Assembly (NCBI RefSeq): GCF_002743055.1
Contig: NZ_PDYM01000008.1
Span: 35,507-99,506, forward strand
DNA from: Sporosarcina sp. P13
Lineage (GTDB): Bacteria > Bacillota > Bacilli > Bacillales_A > Planococcaceae
Direction of reading: 5' to 3'
DNA length: 64,000 nt
Shown here: piece after piece, positions 1 to 8,480 of the stretch
Layout: each line of letters opens with the position of its first letter
Position numbering within the stretch: the stretch's first letter is position 1
The notes under the pieces: generated by a model
What the model was told of the DNA's origin: nothing
Databases searched by the model: none
What the model saw: the letters and a program-made list of their open reading frames with translations, nothing else
Translations under genes and position numbers: made by a program

Positions 1-401
1 GCTGGATCGAACATATATGCAACGGAACCGCTAACTCCCATGTTCCCGCCATTTTTACCGAAAGCCGCTCGCACTTCGGAAGCTGTACGGTTAACGTTGT
101 TTGTCAATGCATCGACGATTACCATCGAACCATTGACGCCAAAGCCTTCGTAACGAAGTTCGTCGAAGTTTTCTTCTCCGCCACCTTTTGCTTTTTCAAT
201 CGCACGGTCGATGATAGCTTTTGGTACACTGTATGTTTTTGCGCGTTCTAGTACGATCTTTAGTGCTTGGTTGGATTCAGGGCTAGGATCTCCTGATTTT
301 GCTGCTACATATATTTCGCGGCCAAACTTTGCATAGATTCTACTTGTGTTCGCATCTTTAGACGCTTTCTTCTCTTTTATGTTATTCCATTTACGGCCCA
401 T
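1..401 (-). CDS. YebC/PmpR-family regulator (YeeI-like), 3' end beyond window
   Basis: About 133 N-terminal residues are visible, starting [18 protein letters not shown], with the family signatures [26 protein letters not shown] and [16 protein letters not shown]. YebC-family proteins act as transcriptional regulators or, as recently recognised, help ribosomes at proline stretches. The N-terminus matches the shorter YeeI branch of Bacillus as I recall it. The ATG sits about 10 bases after a weak GGAAAGAG ribosome binding site. The gene runs off the left edge, so roughly the last 100 residues are missing from view. Confidence 0.9.
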   Translation of the reverse strand, partial: MGRKWNNIKEKKASKDANTSRIYAKFGREIYVAAKSGDPSPESNQALKIVLERAKTYSVPKAIIDRAIEKAKGGGEENFDELRYEGFGVNGSMVIVDALTNNVNRTASEVRAAFGKNGGNMGVSGSVAYMFDP

Positions 402-450
402 TCGGTGCACACTCTTTCCTATAGTTATAATGGTTTCCTACTCTCTTTTT

Positions 451-478
451 AGTATACCAATTGCGTTTTGACATGAAA
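451..478 (-). promoter_or_regulatory. Probable sigmaA promoter of the YeeI-like gene
   Basis: On the minus strand TTTCAT (473-478) is separated by 16 bases from TATACT (451-456), about 50 bases upstream of the start codon. The -10 is good and the -35 is weak. Confidence 0.5.
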
Positions 479-556
479 AGTAAAAAACTTTTTTTATTTT
501 GTGTTGGTATTCATAGCATGTCGCAACGCGATTTGGAAACGTACTTTAATAAAGTC

Positions 557-712
557 TAGGTCAGCTTTCAATCACCGCTTCGGCACGTGGGGGATTGCCT
601 CCCACAAAGAGCCAACTAGCAAAGGACGCTAGCCGTCTCTTTGTTTCGGCCGACCCCGCAGTTGTGCCTTCGCTTTTTGAGTACAAGGTAGATTGGATAG
701 GCTTCTGTACGT
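557..712. repeat. Hairpin repeat type A, copy 1
   Basis: This is the first of two similar elements (the other is at 770-928). The outer stem pairs GGCAC...GGGG with CCCC...GTGCC and the inner stem pairs ACAAAGAG with CTCTTTGT. A third short stem, TAGC/GCTA, closes the loop. After the hairpin comes GAGTACAAGGTAGATTGG, shared with copy 2. No credible coding frame crosses it. It could be a chromosomal palindromic repeat or a structured RNA; I do not recognise the family. Confidence 0.8.
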
Positions 713-769
713 AGGAAAACTATTTTGTGTAGGATCGTTGCTCGACTTATTTCCGATCCTCAAGTTAGT

Positions 770-928
770 ATAGGTCAACTTTCTACCACCGCTTCGGCAC
801 GTGGGGGATTGCCTCCCGCCAGGAGCCAACAAGCGAAGGTCGCGCTAGTTGTCTCCTGGCTTCGGCCGACCCCGCAGTTGTGCCTTCGCTTTTTGAGTAC
901 AAGGTAGATTGGATGGGCTTTGGTACAT
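770..928. repeat. Hairpin repeat type A, copy 2
   Basis: Second copy, 213 bases after the first. Outer stem and flanks are nearly unchanged, but the inner stem is GCCAGGAG/CTCCTGGC instead of ACAAAGAG/CTCTTTGT. Both arms changed together, so pairing is kept while sequence is not. Short open frames read through here are artefacts of the repeat. Confidence 0.8.
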
Positions 929-962
929 AGTAAAATCACTTTTAGACTTTAAAGTACTATGC

Positions 963-1705
963 CACTTACTTCCACTCACAAAACGTAGGCGCCTTACAAG
1001 CGGTAGGCGAAGCAATAAGACAGAGAGGCGCTCTTCCTTTCTGGCTTATTGCGGGAGCCATCCGCCAGCGCCGAAGTGAGTACAGTGACGATCACTTCTC
1101 TACATACAGAAGCGGATTGAAGTGGCTAGAACTTACTGAAACCCTTACTAACTTCAACGTACTATCACTTACTTCCACTCACAAAACGAAGGCGCCTTAC
1201 AAGCGGTAGGCGAAGCAATAAGACGGATAGGCGCCCTTCCTATCTGGCTTATTGCGGGAGCCATCCGCCAGCGCCGAAGTGGGTACAGTGATGAATTACT
1301 TCCCACATACAGAAGCGAATTGATGTGTCCAGAACTTACTGAATCGCTTACTAACTTCAATAAACTATGCAACTTACTTCCCTCCACTAAACGAAGGCGC
1401 CTTACAAGCGGTAGGCGGAGCAATAAGACGGATAGGTGTTCTTCCTATCTGGCTTATTGCGGGAGCCATCCGCCAGCGCCGAAGTGGGTACAGTGATGAA
1501 TTACTTAACAAAATTCAGAAGCGGATCAAAGTGTCTAGAAATTACTGAATTCCTTACTAACTTCAACGGACTATGCCACTTACTTCCCCTTACCAAACGA
1601 AGGCGCCTTACAAGCGGTAGGCGGAGCGATGAGACAGAGAGGTGCTCTCCCTTTCCGGCTCACGCGGAAGCCATCCGCCAGCGCTAAATTGAGTACAATG
1701 ATCAA
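963..1705. repeat. Tandem array of about 204-bp hairpin units (type B, 3.6 copies)
   Basis: Units begin at about 963, 1166, 1371 and 1577 (spacings 203, 205, 206). Each has AAGGCGCC-like sequence, a GCAATAAG/CTTATTGC stem, an inner stem CAGAGAGG/CCTTTCTG (CGGATAGG/CCTATCTG in copies 2 and 3), then GCCATCCGCCAGCGC and a GAGTACA- or GGTACAGTG-type tail. The unit ends with an ACTTACTGAA...CTTACTAACTTCAA spacer. The last copy stops after its hairpin. Type A elements upstream share the TGAGTACA tail and a GTACTATG junction, so types A and B may be related. No gene is visible from 402 to 1832. Confidence 0.85.
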
Positions 1706-1771
1706 CACTTGAGCCTTTTATTATTAATAATACAAGCTATCAATGTTTAAATCCTACTATTCTAATTAGTA

Positions 1772-1799
1772 TTGACTATTTTAAATTATCTGCTAAACT
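1772..1799 (+). promoter_or_regulatory. Probable sigmaA promoter of the cysH operon
   Basis: TTGACT (1772-1777), 16 bases, then extended -10 TGCTAAACT (TG at 1791-1792, TAAACT 1794-1799). The cysH start lies 33 bases downstream. No S-box riboswitch or T-box is visible in the short leader. Confidence 0.6.
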
Positions 1800-1832
1800 A
1801 TAGGAAATATTACAAGTTAGCGGGGGGATGGA

Positions 1833-2540
1833 ATGGTCACATTTGAATCGTGGAAAGAGTCTTCAGTGTTGCCTGAGTTTCCGAAAGGTTCTGAGACAAA
1901 AGGAGCTTCTGAAGTTTTGCAGTGGGCTTATGATCATTATGAGGAAGAACTTGTCTACGCATGTAGCTTTGGAATTGAAGGAATTGTTTTGCTTGAACTG
2001 ATTTCACGCGTGAAGCCAGATGCGAAAATTATTTTTTTAGATACCAACTATCACTTCAAGGAAACGTATGAAACGATTGAAAAAGTTAAGAAACGTTATC
2101 CGCAACTTCAAATTCATCTGCAACAACCAACATTGACTATCGAGGAGCAAACAGAACAATACGGCTTGGATTTATGGAAGACTAATCCGAACCAATGTTG
2201 TGATTTGCGTAAGATCAAACCTTTAGAAGTAGCTATCTCATCTTCTACAGCTTGGATATCTGGTTTACGCAGAGAGCAATCCGAGAATAGAAAGTCTACT
2301 GAATATCTCAATCAAGATCAACGCTTTGAAAAAATCAAAGTATGTCCACTCATTCATTGGACATGGAAAGATGTTTGGCGTTTTGTTCATAAACACCAAC
2401 TTGAATACAACATACTTCACGATCAAGGGTTCCCAAGCATTGGATGTGCAACGTGTACGAAACCAGCTTTCACAGAAGAAGATATGCGCTCCGGACGCTG
2501 GAGCGGAAGCGGCAAGACAGAATGCGGTTTGCATACGTAA
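1833..2540 (+). CDS. cysH: Adenylyl-sulfate (APS/PAPS) reductase
   Basis: Reduces activated sulfate to sulfite using thioredoxin. The 235-residue protein has the PP-loop-like CSFGIEG near residue 46, the CC pair at about 122-123 (NQCCDLRK), CATC at about 204-207 and the catalytic tail ECGLH. The CC...CxxC set is the [4Fe-4S] signature that marks APS-type reductases, so APS is the likely substrate even though cysC is also present. The ATG follows a GGGGGGAT ribosome binding site. First gene of the six-gene sulfate/siroheme operon; 67 bases separate it from sat. Confidence 0.93.
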   Translation: MVTFESWKESSVLPEFPKGSETKGASEVLQWAYDHYEEELVYACSFGIEGIVLLELISRVKPDAKIIFLDTNYHFKETYETIEKVKKRYPQLQIHLQQPTLTIEEQTEQYGLDLWKTNPNQCCDLRKIKPLEVAISSSTAWISGLRREQSENRKSTEYLNQDQRFEKIKVCPLIHWTWKDVWRFVHKHQLEYNILHDQGFPSIGCATCTKPAFTEEDMRSGRWSGSGKTECGLHT

Positions 2541-2607
2541 ATTTTTTATCTTCAAAACCGAGTATTTCTATATGACTTATTATATAAAAAGGATAGGTGT
2601 TTAAACA

Positions 2608-3750
2608 ATGACAACAATACAACCTCATGGCGGTACTTTAGTAAATCTATATAATCCTTCACTTTCAATCGAAGGGTTAAACAAAACGATTTCGATTGAT
2701 GCAACAGCAGTAAGCGATTTGGAACTAATTGCAACAGGTGCATACAGTCCCCTCACAGGATTTTTGACTGCTGAAGATTATCACTCCGTAGTAAATAATA
2801 TTCGACTAGCCGATGGAACGGTTTGGAGTTTACCAATTACGTTACCTGTAAAAGACCACTCACTTTATTCAGTGGGAGAAACGGTGCTACTAGAATTCGA
2901 AGGAGCCGTCTATGGAACGCTAGAAATCAAAGATATTTTTTCTCCCAATCAATTAGAAGAAGCAGTGAAAGTATATAAAACAGCAGATCGCAAACATCCA
3001 GGCGTTGCAAAATTACTAGACCGTGGCCATGTATACATTGGAGGACCAATAAAATTAATCAAACGAATTGAACGGAAAAACTTTGCAGAATTTTATTTTG
3101 ATCCAGCAGAAACACGTCAAGCGTTTAAGGAGAACAGTTGGAAGAAAATTGTCGGATTCCAAACGCGCAATCCAGTTCACCGTGCCCATGAATACATCCA
3201 GAAAACAGCGCTTGAAATTGTAGATGCATTGCTGTTGAACCCTTTAGTAGGTGAAACGAAATCCGATGATATTCCAGCTGATGTTCGGATGGAAAGTTAC
3301 CAAGTATTATTGCGTGATTATTACCCTGCAGATCGTGTGAAATTGGCCGTGTTCCCAGCTGCAATGCGCTATGCCGGTCCTCGCGAAGCTATTTTCCACG
3401 CGCTTGTACGAAAGAATTATGGTTGTACACACTTTATCGTTGGACGTGATCACGCTGGGGTTGGCGACTACTACGGAACATATGAAGCACAAGAAATCTT
3501 CTCCAATTTCACGGCAGAAGAAATCGGTATTACGCTATTATTCTTTGAACATAGCTTCTTCTGTAAATCATGTGGCAACATGGCAACACCGAAAACATGC
3601 CCTCACACGAGTGAAAACCACGTTATTTTATCTGGGACAAAAGTACGTGAAATGCTGAAGAACGGCATTTTACCTCCAGCAGAATTCAGCCGTAAAGAAG
3701 TGGTAAACGTCTTGATCAATGGCTTAAAAGAAAAAGAACTGGTGAAGTGA
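2608..3750 (+). CDS. sat: Sulfate adenylyltransferase (ATP sulfurylase)
   Basis: Makes APS from sulfate and ATP, the first step of assimilation. The 380-residue monofunctional form carries the nucleotide-binding [11 protein letters not shown] motif near residue 185 and [12 protein letters not shown] near 278. A Cys-rich [15 protein letters not shown] patch near 315 is also present and is usual in Bacillus/archaeal-type enzymes. There is no fused APS kinase domain; that activity is supplied by the next gene. The stop codon lies 11 bases before the cysC start. Confidence 0.96.
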   Translation: MTTIQPHGGTLVNLYNPSLSIEGLNKTISIDATAVSDLELIATGAYSPLTGFLTAEDYHSVVNNIRLADGTVWSLPITLPVKDHSLYSVGETVLLEFEGAVYGTLEIKDIFSPNQLEEAVKVYKTADRKHPGVAKLLDRGHVYIGGPIKLIKRIERKNFAEFYFDPAETRQAFKENSWKKIVGFQTRNPVHRAHEYIQKTALEIVDALLLNPLVGETKSDDIPADVRMESYQVLLRDYYPADRVKLAVFPAAMRYAGPREAIFHALVRKNYGCTHFIVGRDHAGVGDYYGTYEAQEIFSNFTAEEIGITLLFFEHSFFCKSCGNMATPKTCPHTSENHVILSGTKVREMLKNGILPPAEFSRKEVVNVLINGLKEKELVK

Positions 3751-3761
3751 GGAGAAACGAT

Positions 3762-4358
3762 ATGACAAAGAATATTGTATGGCATGACCAATTAATCTCG
3801 AAACAACAACAACGGGATAAAAACCGCCACCATAGCGCGGTTCTCTACTTCACTGGTCTCTCCGGATCGGGTAAGTCCACAATCGCAAACGCAGCCGCTC
3901 GCCGGTTACATGATTTGGGCGCTAATACGTATGTACTCGATGGTGACAATGTACGCCACGGTTTGAATAAAGATCTTGGGTTTTCGGATGAAGCACGAAA
4001 AGAAAATATCCGTAGAATCGGTGAAGTTTCGAAACTATTTATTGATAGCGGTCAACTTGTTTTCACGGCATTCATCTCCCCTTTTCAGGAGGATCGCGAT
4101 AGCGTACGGAGTTTAGTAGAAGAGGATGAGTTTGTGGAAGTCTATATTAGCTGTCCACTCGACGCTTGTGAACAGCGTGACCCTAAAGGTTTATATGAGA
4201 AAGCACGTGCGGGTGTGATTCCGGAATTCACGGGTATCTCCTCTCCTTACGAAGCACCTGTAACACCAGAACTAACTTTGGAAACTGACAAGTATACGGT
4301 AGATGAATGTGTAGAACAATTAATCGGCTACTTACGCGATAAAAAATGGATTAACTAA
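3762..4358 (+). CDS. cysC: Adenylyl-sulfate kinase
   Basis: Phosphorylates APS to PAPS. Walker A GLSGSGKST is near residue 37, followed by the DGDNVRHGLN substrate loop, FISPF and DPKGLYEKARAG, all typical of CysC. I start at the ATG at 3762, which has GTGAGGAG about 8 bases upstream; an in-frame GTG at 3747 overlaps the sat stop and that ribosome binding site, so it is less likely. The protein is 198 residues, normal for the family. Confidence 0.95.
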   Translation: MTKNIVWHDQLISKQQQRDKNRHHSAVLYFTGLSGSGKSTIANAAARRLHDLGANTYVLDGDNVRHGLNKDLGFSDEARKENIRRIGEVSKLFIDSGQLVFTAFISPFQEDRDSVRSLVEEDEFVEVYISCPLDACEQRDPKGLYEKARAGVIPEFTGISSPYEAPVTPELTLETDKYTVDECVEQLIGYLRDKKWIN

Positions 4359-4382
4359 TGGAATAACTGAGGAGTGATTGGA

Positions 4383-5159
4383 ATGGGAAAAGTATGGTTA
4401 GTCGGTGCAGGTCCAGGTGATCCTGATTTATTGACCGTCAAAGCAGTAAAAGCGATACAGCAAGCGGATGTAATTCTTTATGACAGACTGATCAATCAAG
4501 AAATTCTGCAATATGCAAAATCAGACGCAGAGTTGATTTTTGTTGGTAAGCTACCGAAGCATCATTTTGTACAGCAAGATATGATCAATTTCTTATTGGT
4601 CAAACACGCGAAGCTAGGTAAACATGTCGTCCGTCTAAAAGGTGGCGATCCATTTATATTCGGTCGTGGCGGTGAAGAAGCAGCGTTTGTGGTAGAGCAC
4701 CACATCCCATTCGAAGTGATTCCAGGCATAACGTCTGGAATCGCAGCTCCTGCTTATGCAGGTATTCCTGTTACGCACAGGGATTACAGTGCTTCATTTG
4801 CTATTGTAACAGGTCATCGAAAAGAAGGTGTAGAGGAAGCTGAAAAATGGCAGGCGCTTGCGAAAGGTATAGATACGCTTGCTATTTACATGGGAGTCAG
4901 CAATCTTCCGTATATCGAGAAGCAATTGATTGACCATGGAAAAGATCCAAATACACCAGTCGCCTTCATCCATTGGGGTACGACAGATGCTCAGCGTACT
5001 GTTACAGCGACGCTTAGTACAATGTCTGAAACAGCGCAGAAAGAAAATGTTATTAATCCAAGTATGATTGTCATCGGTGAAGTCGTCCGCTTACATGATG
5101 AGTTGCAATGGTTTGAAGAGTCTAGTGCAGAACGTCGCCTACATGAGGCAATAGTATGA
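4383..5159 (+). CDS. sumT: Uroporphyrinogen-III C-methyltransferase
   Basis: Methylates uroporphyrinogen III twice with S-adenosylmethionine to give precorrin-2, the first committed step to siroheme. Visible motifs are VGAGPGDPDLLT at the N-terminus, YDRL, VRLKGGDPFIFGRGGEE and VIPGITSGIAAPAYAGIPVTHR. The ATG at 4383 is placed 8 bases after AGGAG; the upstream GTG at 4374 overlaps that site. The protein is 258 residues and is a SirA/CobA-like single domain, not fused to a uroporphyrinogen synthase. Its stop overlaps the sirB start (ATGA). Confidence 0.94.
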   Translation: MGKVWLVGAGPGDPDLLTVKAVKAIQQADVILYDRLINQEILQYAKSDAELIFVGKLPKHHFVQQDMINFLLVKHAKLGKHVVRLKGGDPFIFGRGGEEAAFVVEHHIPFEVIPGITSGIAAPAYAGIPVTHRDYSASFAIVTGHRKEGVEEAEKWQALAKGIDTLAIYMGVSNLPYIEKQLIDHGKDPNTPVAFIHWGTTDAQRTVTATLSTMSETAQKENVINPSMIVIGEVVRLHDELQWFEESSAERRLHEAIV

Positions 5160-5917
5160 GAGCGATTTTATATATTTGCCATGGCAGCCGCGTAAAGAAA
5201 GGACAGCAGGCTGCTTTGGCGTTCATCGAAAAGACTATGAAAACGAATGCCGTACCTATCCAGGAAGCTTGTTTCCTAGAGTTAGCTAAACCGTCAATAG
5301 CTGAAGGTGTAGCTCGTTGTATTGAACGTGGAGCAACAGAAATTGTCGCAATTCCGTTCTTGCTATTACGTGCAGGCCATGCAAATGTAGATATTCCTAC
5401 GGAGTTGCAGATAGTGGTGAACAATTATCCCGAAATTCCCGTGTACTATGGAGATCCAATTGGTGTAGATGCACGCATGGTCGATGTAATGATTGATCGA
5501 CTACATGAAACGACGGAAGTAATTCCTGCAGACGCTACTGTTTTACTTATCGGACGTGGTAGTAGTGATCCTGCAACGAGAGAGGACTTTACGGAAATAC
5601 AACGGATTTTCCAAGAGAAAACAGGATTACAACATGTCAGTGTCGGTTATTTAGCAGCATGCAGACCACGTTATGAAGATGAACTCACGAGATTACTCGA
5701 GGCAAAGCCTACCAATCTATACATCCTACCCTATTTACTGTTTACCGGTATTTTAATGAAAACGATTGAACGTACTGTTAAGAAACTAAAGACAACAACG
5801 GCGATTCATCTCTGTCCTGCACTTGGCTATGATCCAGCGATCCATTCGATTTTAAATGAAAGGGCAGATGAAGCAGTAGAAAGGAAGAGTGGATTGCATG
5901 TTCCCAATTATGCTTGA
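5156..5917 (+). CDS. sirB: Sirohydrochlorin ferrochelatase (CbiX/SirB type)
   Basis: Inserts iron into sirohydrochlorin, the last step of siroheme synthesis. The metal-binding N-terminal histidine is seen in ICHGSRVKKGQQ, with a second conserved histidine in RAGHANVDIP; the C-terminal half repeats the fold (IGRGSSDPATREDF). At 253 residues it is the two-domain length. It overlaps sumT by four bases and sirC by about 20, so translation is probably coupled. Confidence 0.9.
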   Translation: MRAILYICHGSRVKKGQQAALAFIEKTMKTNAVPIQEACFLELAKPSIAEGVARCIERGATEIVAIPFLLLRAGHANVDIPTELQIVVNNYPEIPVYYGDPIGVDARMVDVMIDRLHETTEVIPADATVLLIGRGSSDPATREDFTEIQRIFQEKTGLQHVSVGYLAACRPRYEDELTRLLEAKPTNLYILPYLLFTGILMKTIERTVKKLKTTTAIHLCPALGYDPAIHSILNERADEAVERKSGLHVPNYA

Positions 5918-6539
5918 AAATTTGAAGGATTCAAAAGTAGTTGTCATCGGCGGCGGCAATGTAGCCTATCATAAAGTACTTAACTTACATCGGTTCGGCA
6001 TTCATCCAATTGTCATCAGTCCAGTATTCCATCCCTGTCTTTTACTACTTGCGGATGAAGGGTCCGTACAACTTATTCAAAAGGAAGCGGATTGGAATGA
6101 CGTAATAGACGCTTTTCTAACATTGCTTGTGACAGATAATGAACGTGTCAACGATCATCTAGCAGGGTTATTAAAAGCCCACGGGAAGCTAGTGGTTCAT
6201 GCTTCCAATCCTTCCCTAGGTACTGCTCAAATCCCTGCCGTTGCCACCCGGGGAAAACTAATCATCAGTGTCTCAACCAGCGGGGCTAGCCCTTCTCTCG
6301 CGATGAAGATCCGGACAGAAATTGCTGAAACATATGACGAACGTTATGAAGACTATTTGGATTTTCTAGCGGACGTGCGACTCTATGTGAAGCAGCAAGT
6401 GACAGACCGTACAAAGCGCAGAAGTTGGTTAAAAGAAGCAATTGAACCTATTTACTTGAATAATCACGAAGAACGCCAGACATTCCTCAATGAGCTACAA
6501 CTAGCTTTCCCTGTACAGCAAGAACAACAAATCCGGTAG
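5898..6539 (+). CDS. sirC: Precorrin-2 dehydrogenase (SirC)
   Basis: NAD-dependent oxidation of precorrin-2 to sirohydrochlorin. The dinucleotide-binding motif VVVIGGGNVAYHKV is at residues 13-26 and ISVSTSGASPSLAMKIR is the second family signature. I start at ATG 5898 (MFPIMLENLK), 8 to 9 bases after AAGGAAGAG; a GTG at 5889 is in frame but overlaps the ribosome binding site. It overlaps the 3' end of sirB and closes the operon at a terminator. Confidence 0.92.
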   Translation: MFPIMLENLKDSKVVVIGGGNVAYHKVLNLHRFGIHPIVISPVFHPCLLLLADEGSVQLIQKEADWNDVIDAFLTLLVTDNERVNDHLAGLLKAHGKLVVHASNPSLGTAQIPAVATRGKLIISVSTSGASPSLAMKIRTEIAETYDERYEDYLDFLADVRLYVKQQVTDRTKRRSWLKEAIEPIYLNNHEERQTFLNELQLAFPVQQEQQIR

Positions 6540-6567
6540 AAGCCAATTCGCTTTTACCGGATTTTTA
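6529..6567 (+). terminator. Terminator of the cysH-sirC operon
   Basis: AATCCGGTA pairs with TACCGGATT across a 17-base loop, followed by TTTT. The 5' arm overlaps the last codons of sirC. Confidence 0.85.
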
Positions 6568-6685
6568 TAACTTCTAAGAGTGAAGCGGAAAGGTACCGTT
6601 ACGCCGCATTCAGGGTGGATTATTCCGGTTTGCAGCGTAAATTTCGGGTCACCGAACAAATATTTAGCCATTTATCTTTTCTATT

Positions 6686-6722
6686 CAAAAACGAGCCACC
6701 TGAGTTTCCCCAAATGGCTCGT
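6686..6722 (-). terminator. Terminator of cysJI
   Basis: On the minus strand ACGAGCCA...TGGCTCGT followed by TTTTTGAA, six bases after the cysI stop. Confidence 0.85.
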
Positions 6723-6728
6723 TGTCGT

Positions 6729-8456
6729 TTATACAGTGTGAAAATTAGTTCCGTCTGTTGTTTCTGCAACGATGCCAGCACGGATGACAAAGTCACCGAA
6801 GCGCTCACCATCATTACGTTCTTTCGCATAACGCTTCAATATCGGTCCTAGCTCAGCTAAAATCTCTGCCTCACCAATATTCTCACGATAGATTTTACTT
6901 AGACGTTGTCCGGTAAAACCGCCACCCAAGTACATGTTATACTTACCTGGACCTTTTCCGATAAAGCCAAGTTCCGCTATTGCAGGACGTGCACAGCCAT
7001 TCGGGCAGCCTGTCATGCGCGTGATGATTTCTTGTTCACGCAGACCTGCATCGTCGAGTAAGCCTTCGATCTTTGTGATCAATGAAGGTAAATAACGCTC
7101 TGCTTCAGCCATCGCCAAGCCGCACGTCGGTAACGCTACACAAGCCATTGAATTACGGCGTAGTGCTGATTGTTCCGAAGCATTCTCTAAATCGTAACGA
7201 GCGATAATCTCTTCGACTTTCTTCTTATTAGCGGCCGTCACATCACCAAGTACTAAGTTTTGATTCGGACTTAAGCGGAAATCACCCGTATGAATTTCTG
7301 CAATTTCACGCAACGCTGTCATCAACTTATAGTTTTCCGTATCCCGAACGCGTCCATTCTCTATAAAGAACGTATAATTCCAGCGATTATTTATTGCTTC
7401 TACCCAACCATAGCGGTCCCCGTTATGATCAAAGTGATACGGACGAGCTTCTTCTAGTTCCCATCCTAGACGGCTGTGAAGTTCTTCCACTAACCAATCC
7501 AACCCACGTGAATCGATTGTGTACTTAAAACGTGCATATTTTCGTACAGATCGGTTACCATTATCACGCTGAATCATCATTAAATGTTTTGCCACTTCAA
7601 CGACTTGATTGGCTGGAATATATCCAATTGAACGTGCAAGTTGAGGATACGTTTGCTCATCCCCATGTGCCATCCCCATTCCACCACCTACTACTACGTT
7701 AAAGCCAACTAGTTTTTTCTCTTCAGCAATAGCAATTAAACCAATATCTTGCGAGAAGACATCTATATCATTCATTGGAGGGACTGCGATACCGATTTTG
7801 AACTTTCTTGGCAAATACGTTGCACCGTAGACCGGCTCTACTTCTACGCCTTCCGTACTATCAATTACTTTTTCTTCATCCAGCCATATTTCATGGTAAG
7901 CATTCGTCTGCGGCAATAAATCTTCACTTAGTCGCTTTGACCACTCGTAGACTTCCGCATGAATGGTTGTTTCATTTGGATTCGGGCTACACATTATATT
8001 TCGGTTGACGTCACCACAAGCCGCAATTGAATCCAATAAAGCATCGTTCATTTCCTGGATATTCTTTTTCATATTCCACTTCAAAATCCCATGCATCTGG
8101 AATGCTTGACGTGTCGTTAACTTTAGTGTGCCATTACCATATTTATGTGCTAATTCATCCATAACAAGCCATTGTTTCGGTGTTGCGATACCAGCTGGTG
8201 TCCGCACGCGTATCATGAACTGATACGCTGGCTCTAGTTTTTGACGCTGTCGCTCTGTCCGTAAATCACGATCATCTTGCAAGTAACTACCGTGGAATTT
8301 CATCAGACGGTTATCGTCATCAGGAATTCCCGAACTTAATGAATCGGCCATCGTCTCAATCAAATTCCCACGCAGGTAATCACTTTCAATTTTAATTTCT
8401 TCTACATCACTTGGTGGTCCATCCTGTATGTGGACCGGCTTAGTCGTTGAACTCAT
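6729..8456 (-). CDS. cysI: Sulfite reductase (NADPH) hemoprotein beta subunit
   Basis: Six-electron reduction of sulfite to sulfide at a siroheme coupled to a [4Fe-4S] cluster. The four cluster cysteines are seen as CVALPTC (about residue 440) and GCPNGC (about 484). The siroheme-binding region [13 protein letters not shown] is near residue 155 and a TRQAFQMHG segment near 120. Length 575 is normal. It follows cysJ by 24 bases on the minus strand, and the pair converges on the operon that makes its substrate and cofactor. Confidence 0.96.
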   Translation of the reverse strand: MSSTTKPVHIQDGPPSDVEEIKIESDYLRGNLIETMADSLSSGIPDDDNRLMKFHGSYLQDDRDLRTERQRQKLEPAYQFMIRVRTPAGIATPKQWLVMDELAHKYGNGTLKLTTRQAFQMHGILKWNMKKNIQEMNDALLDSIAACGDVNRNIMCSPNPNETTIHAEVYEWSKRLSEDLLPQTNAYHEIWLDEEKVIDSTEGVEVEPVYGATYLPRKFKIGIAVPPMNDIDVFSQDIGLIAIAEEKKLVGFNVVVGGGMGMAHGDEQTYPQLARSIGYIPANQVVEVAKHLMMIQRDNGNRSVRKYARFKYTIDSRGLDWLVEELHSRLGWELEEARPYHFDHNGDRYGWVEAINNRWNYTFFIENGRVRDTENYKLMTALREIAEIHTGDFRLSPNQNLVLGDVTAANKKKVEEIIARYDLENASEQSALRRNSMACVALPTCGLAMAEAERYLPSLITKIEGLLDDAGLREQEIITRMTGCPNGCARPAIAELGFIGKGPGKYNMYLGGGFTGQRLSKIYRENIGEAEILAELGPILKRYAKERNDGERFGDFVIRAGIVAETTDGTNFHTV

Positions 8457-8480
8457 TTCAGCAATCCCCTTTCCAGTGGT

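Noticed and set aside
725..1687. Several 60-84 codon open frames on both strands between 725 and 1687
   Set aside because: They arise from the repeated hairpin units, have no ribosome binding sites, and their reading does not survive comparison between repeat copies.
963..1705. CRISPR array
   Set aside because: The repeats are about 204 bp including the linker and contain long hairpins; there are no short repeats with unique spacers and no cas genes.
1700..1832. S-box, T-box or other riboswitch upstream of cysH
   Set aside because: The region is AT-rich and short, with a promoter but no conserved riboswitch core or terminator.
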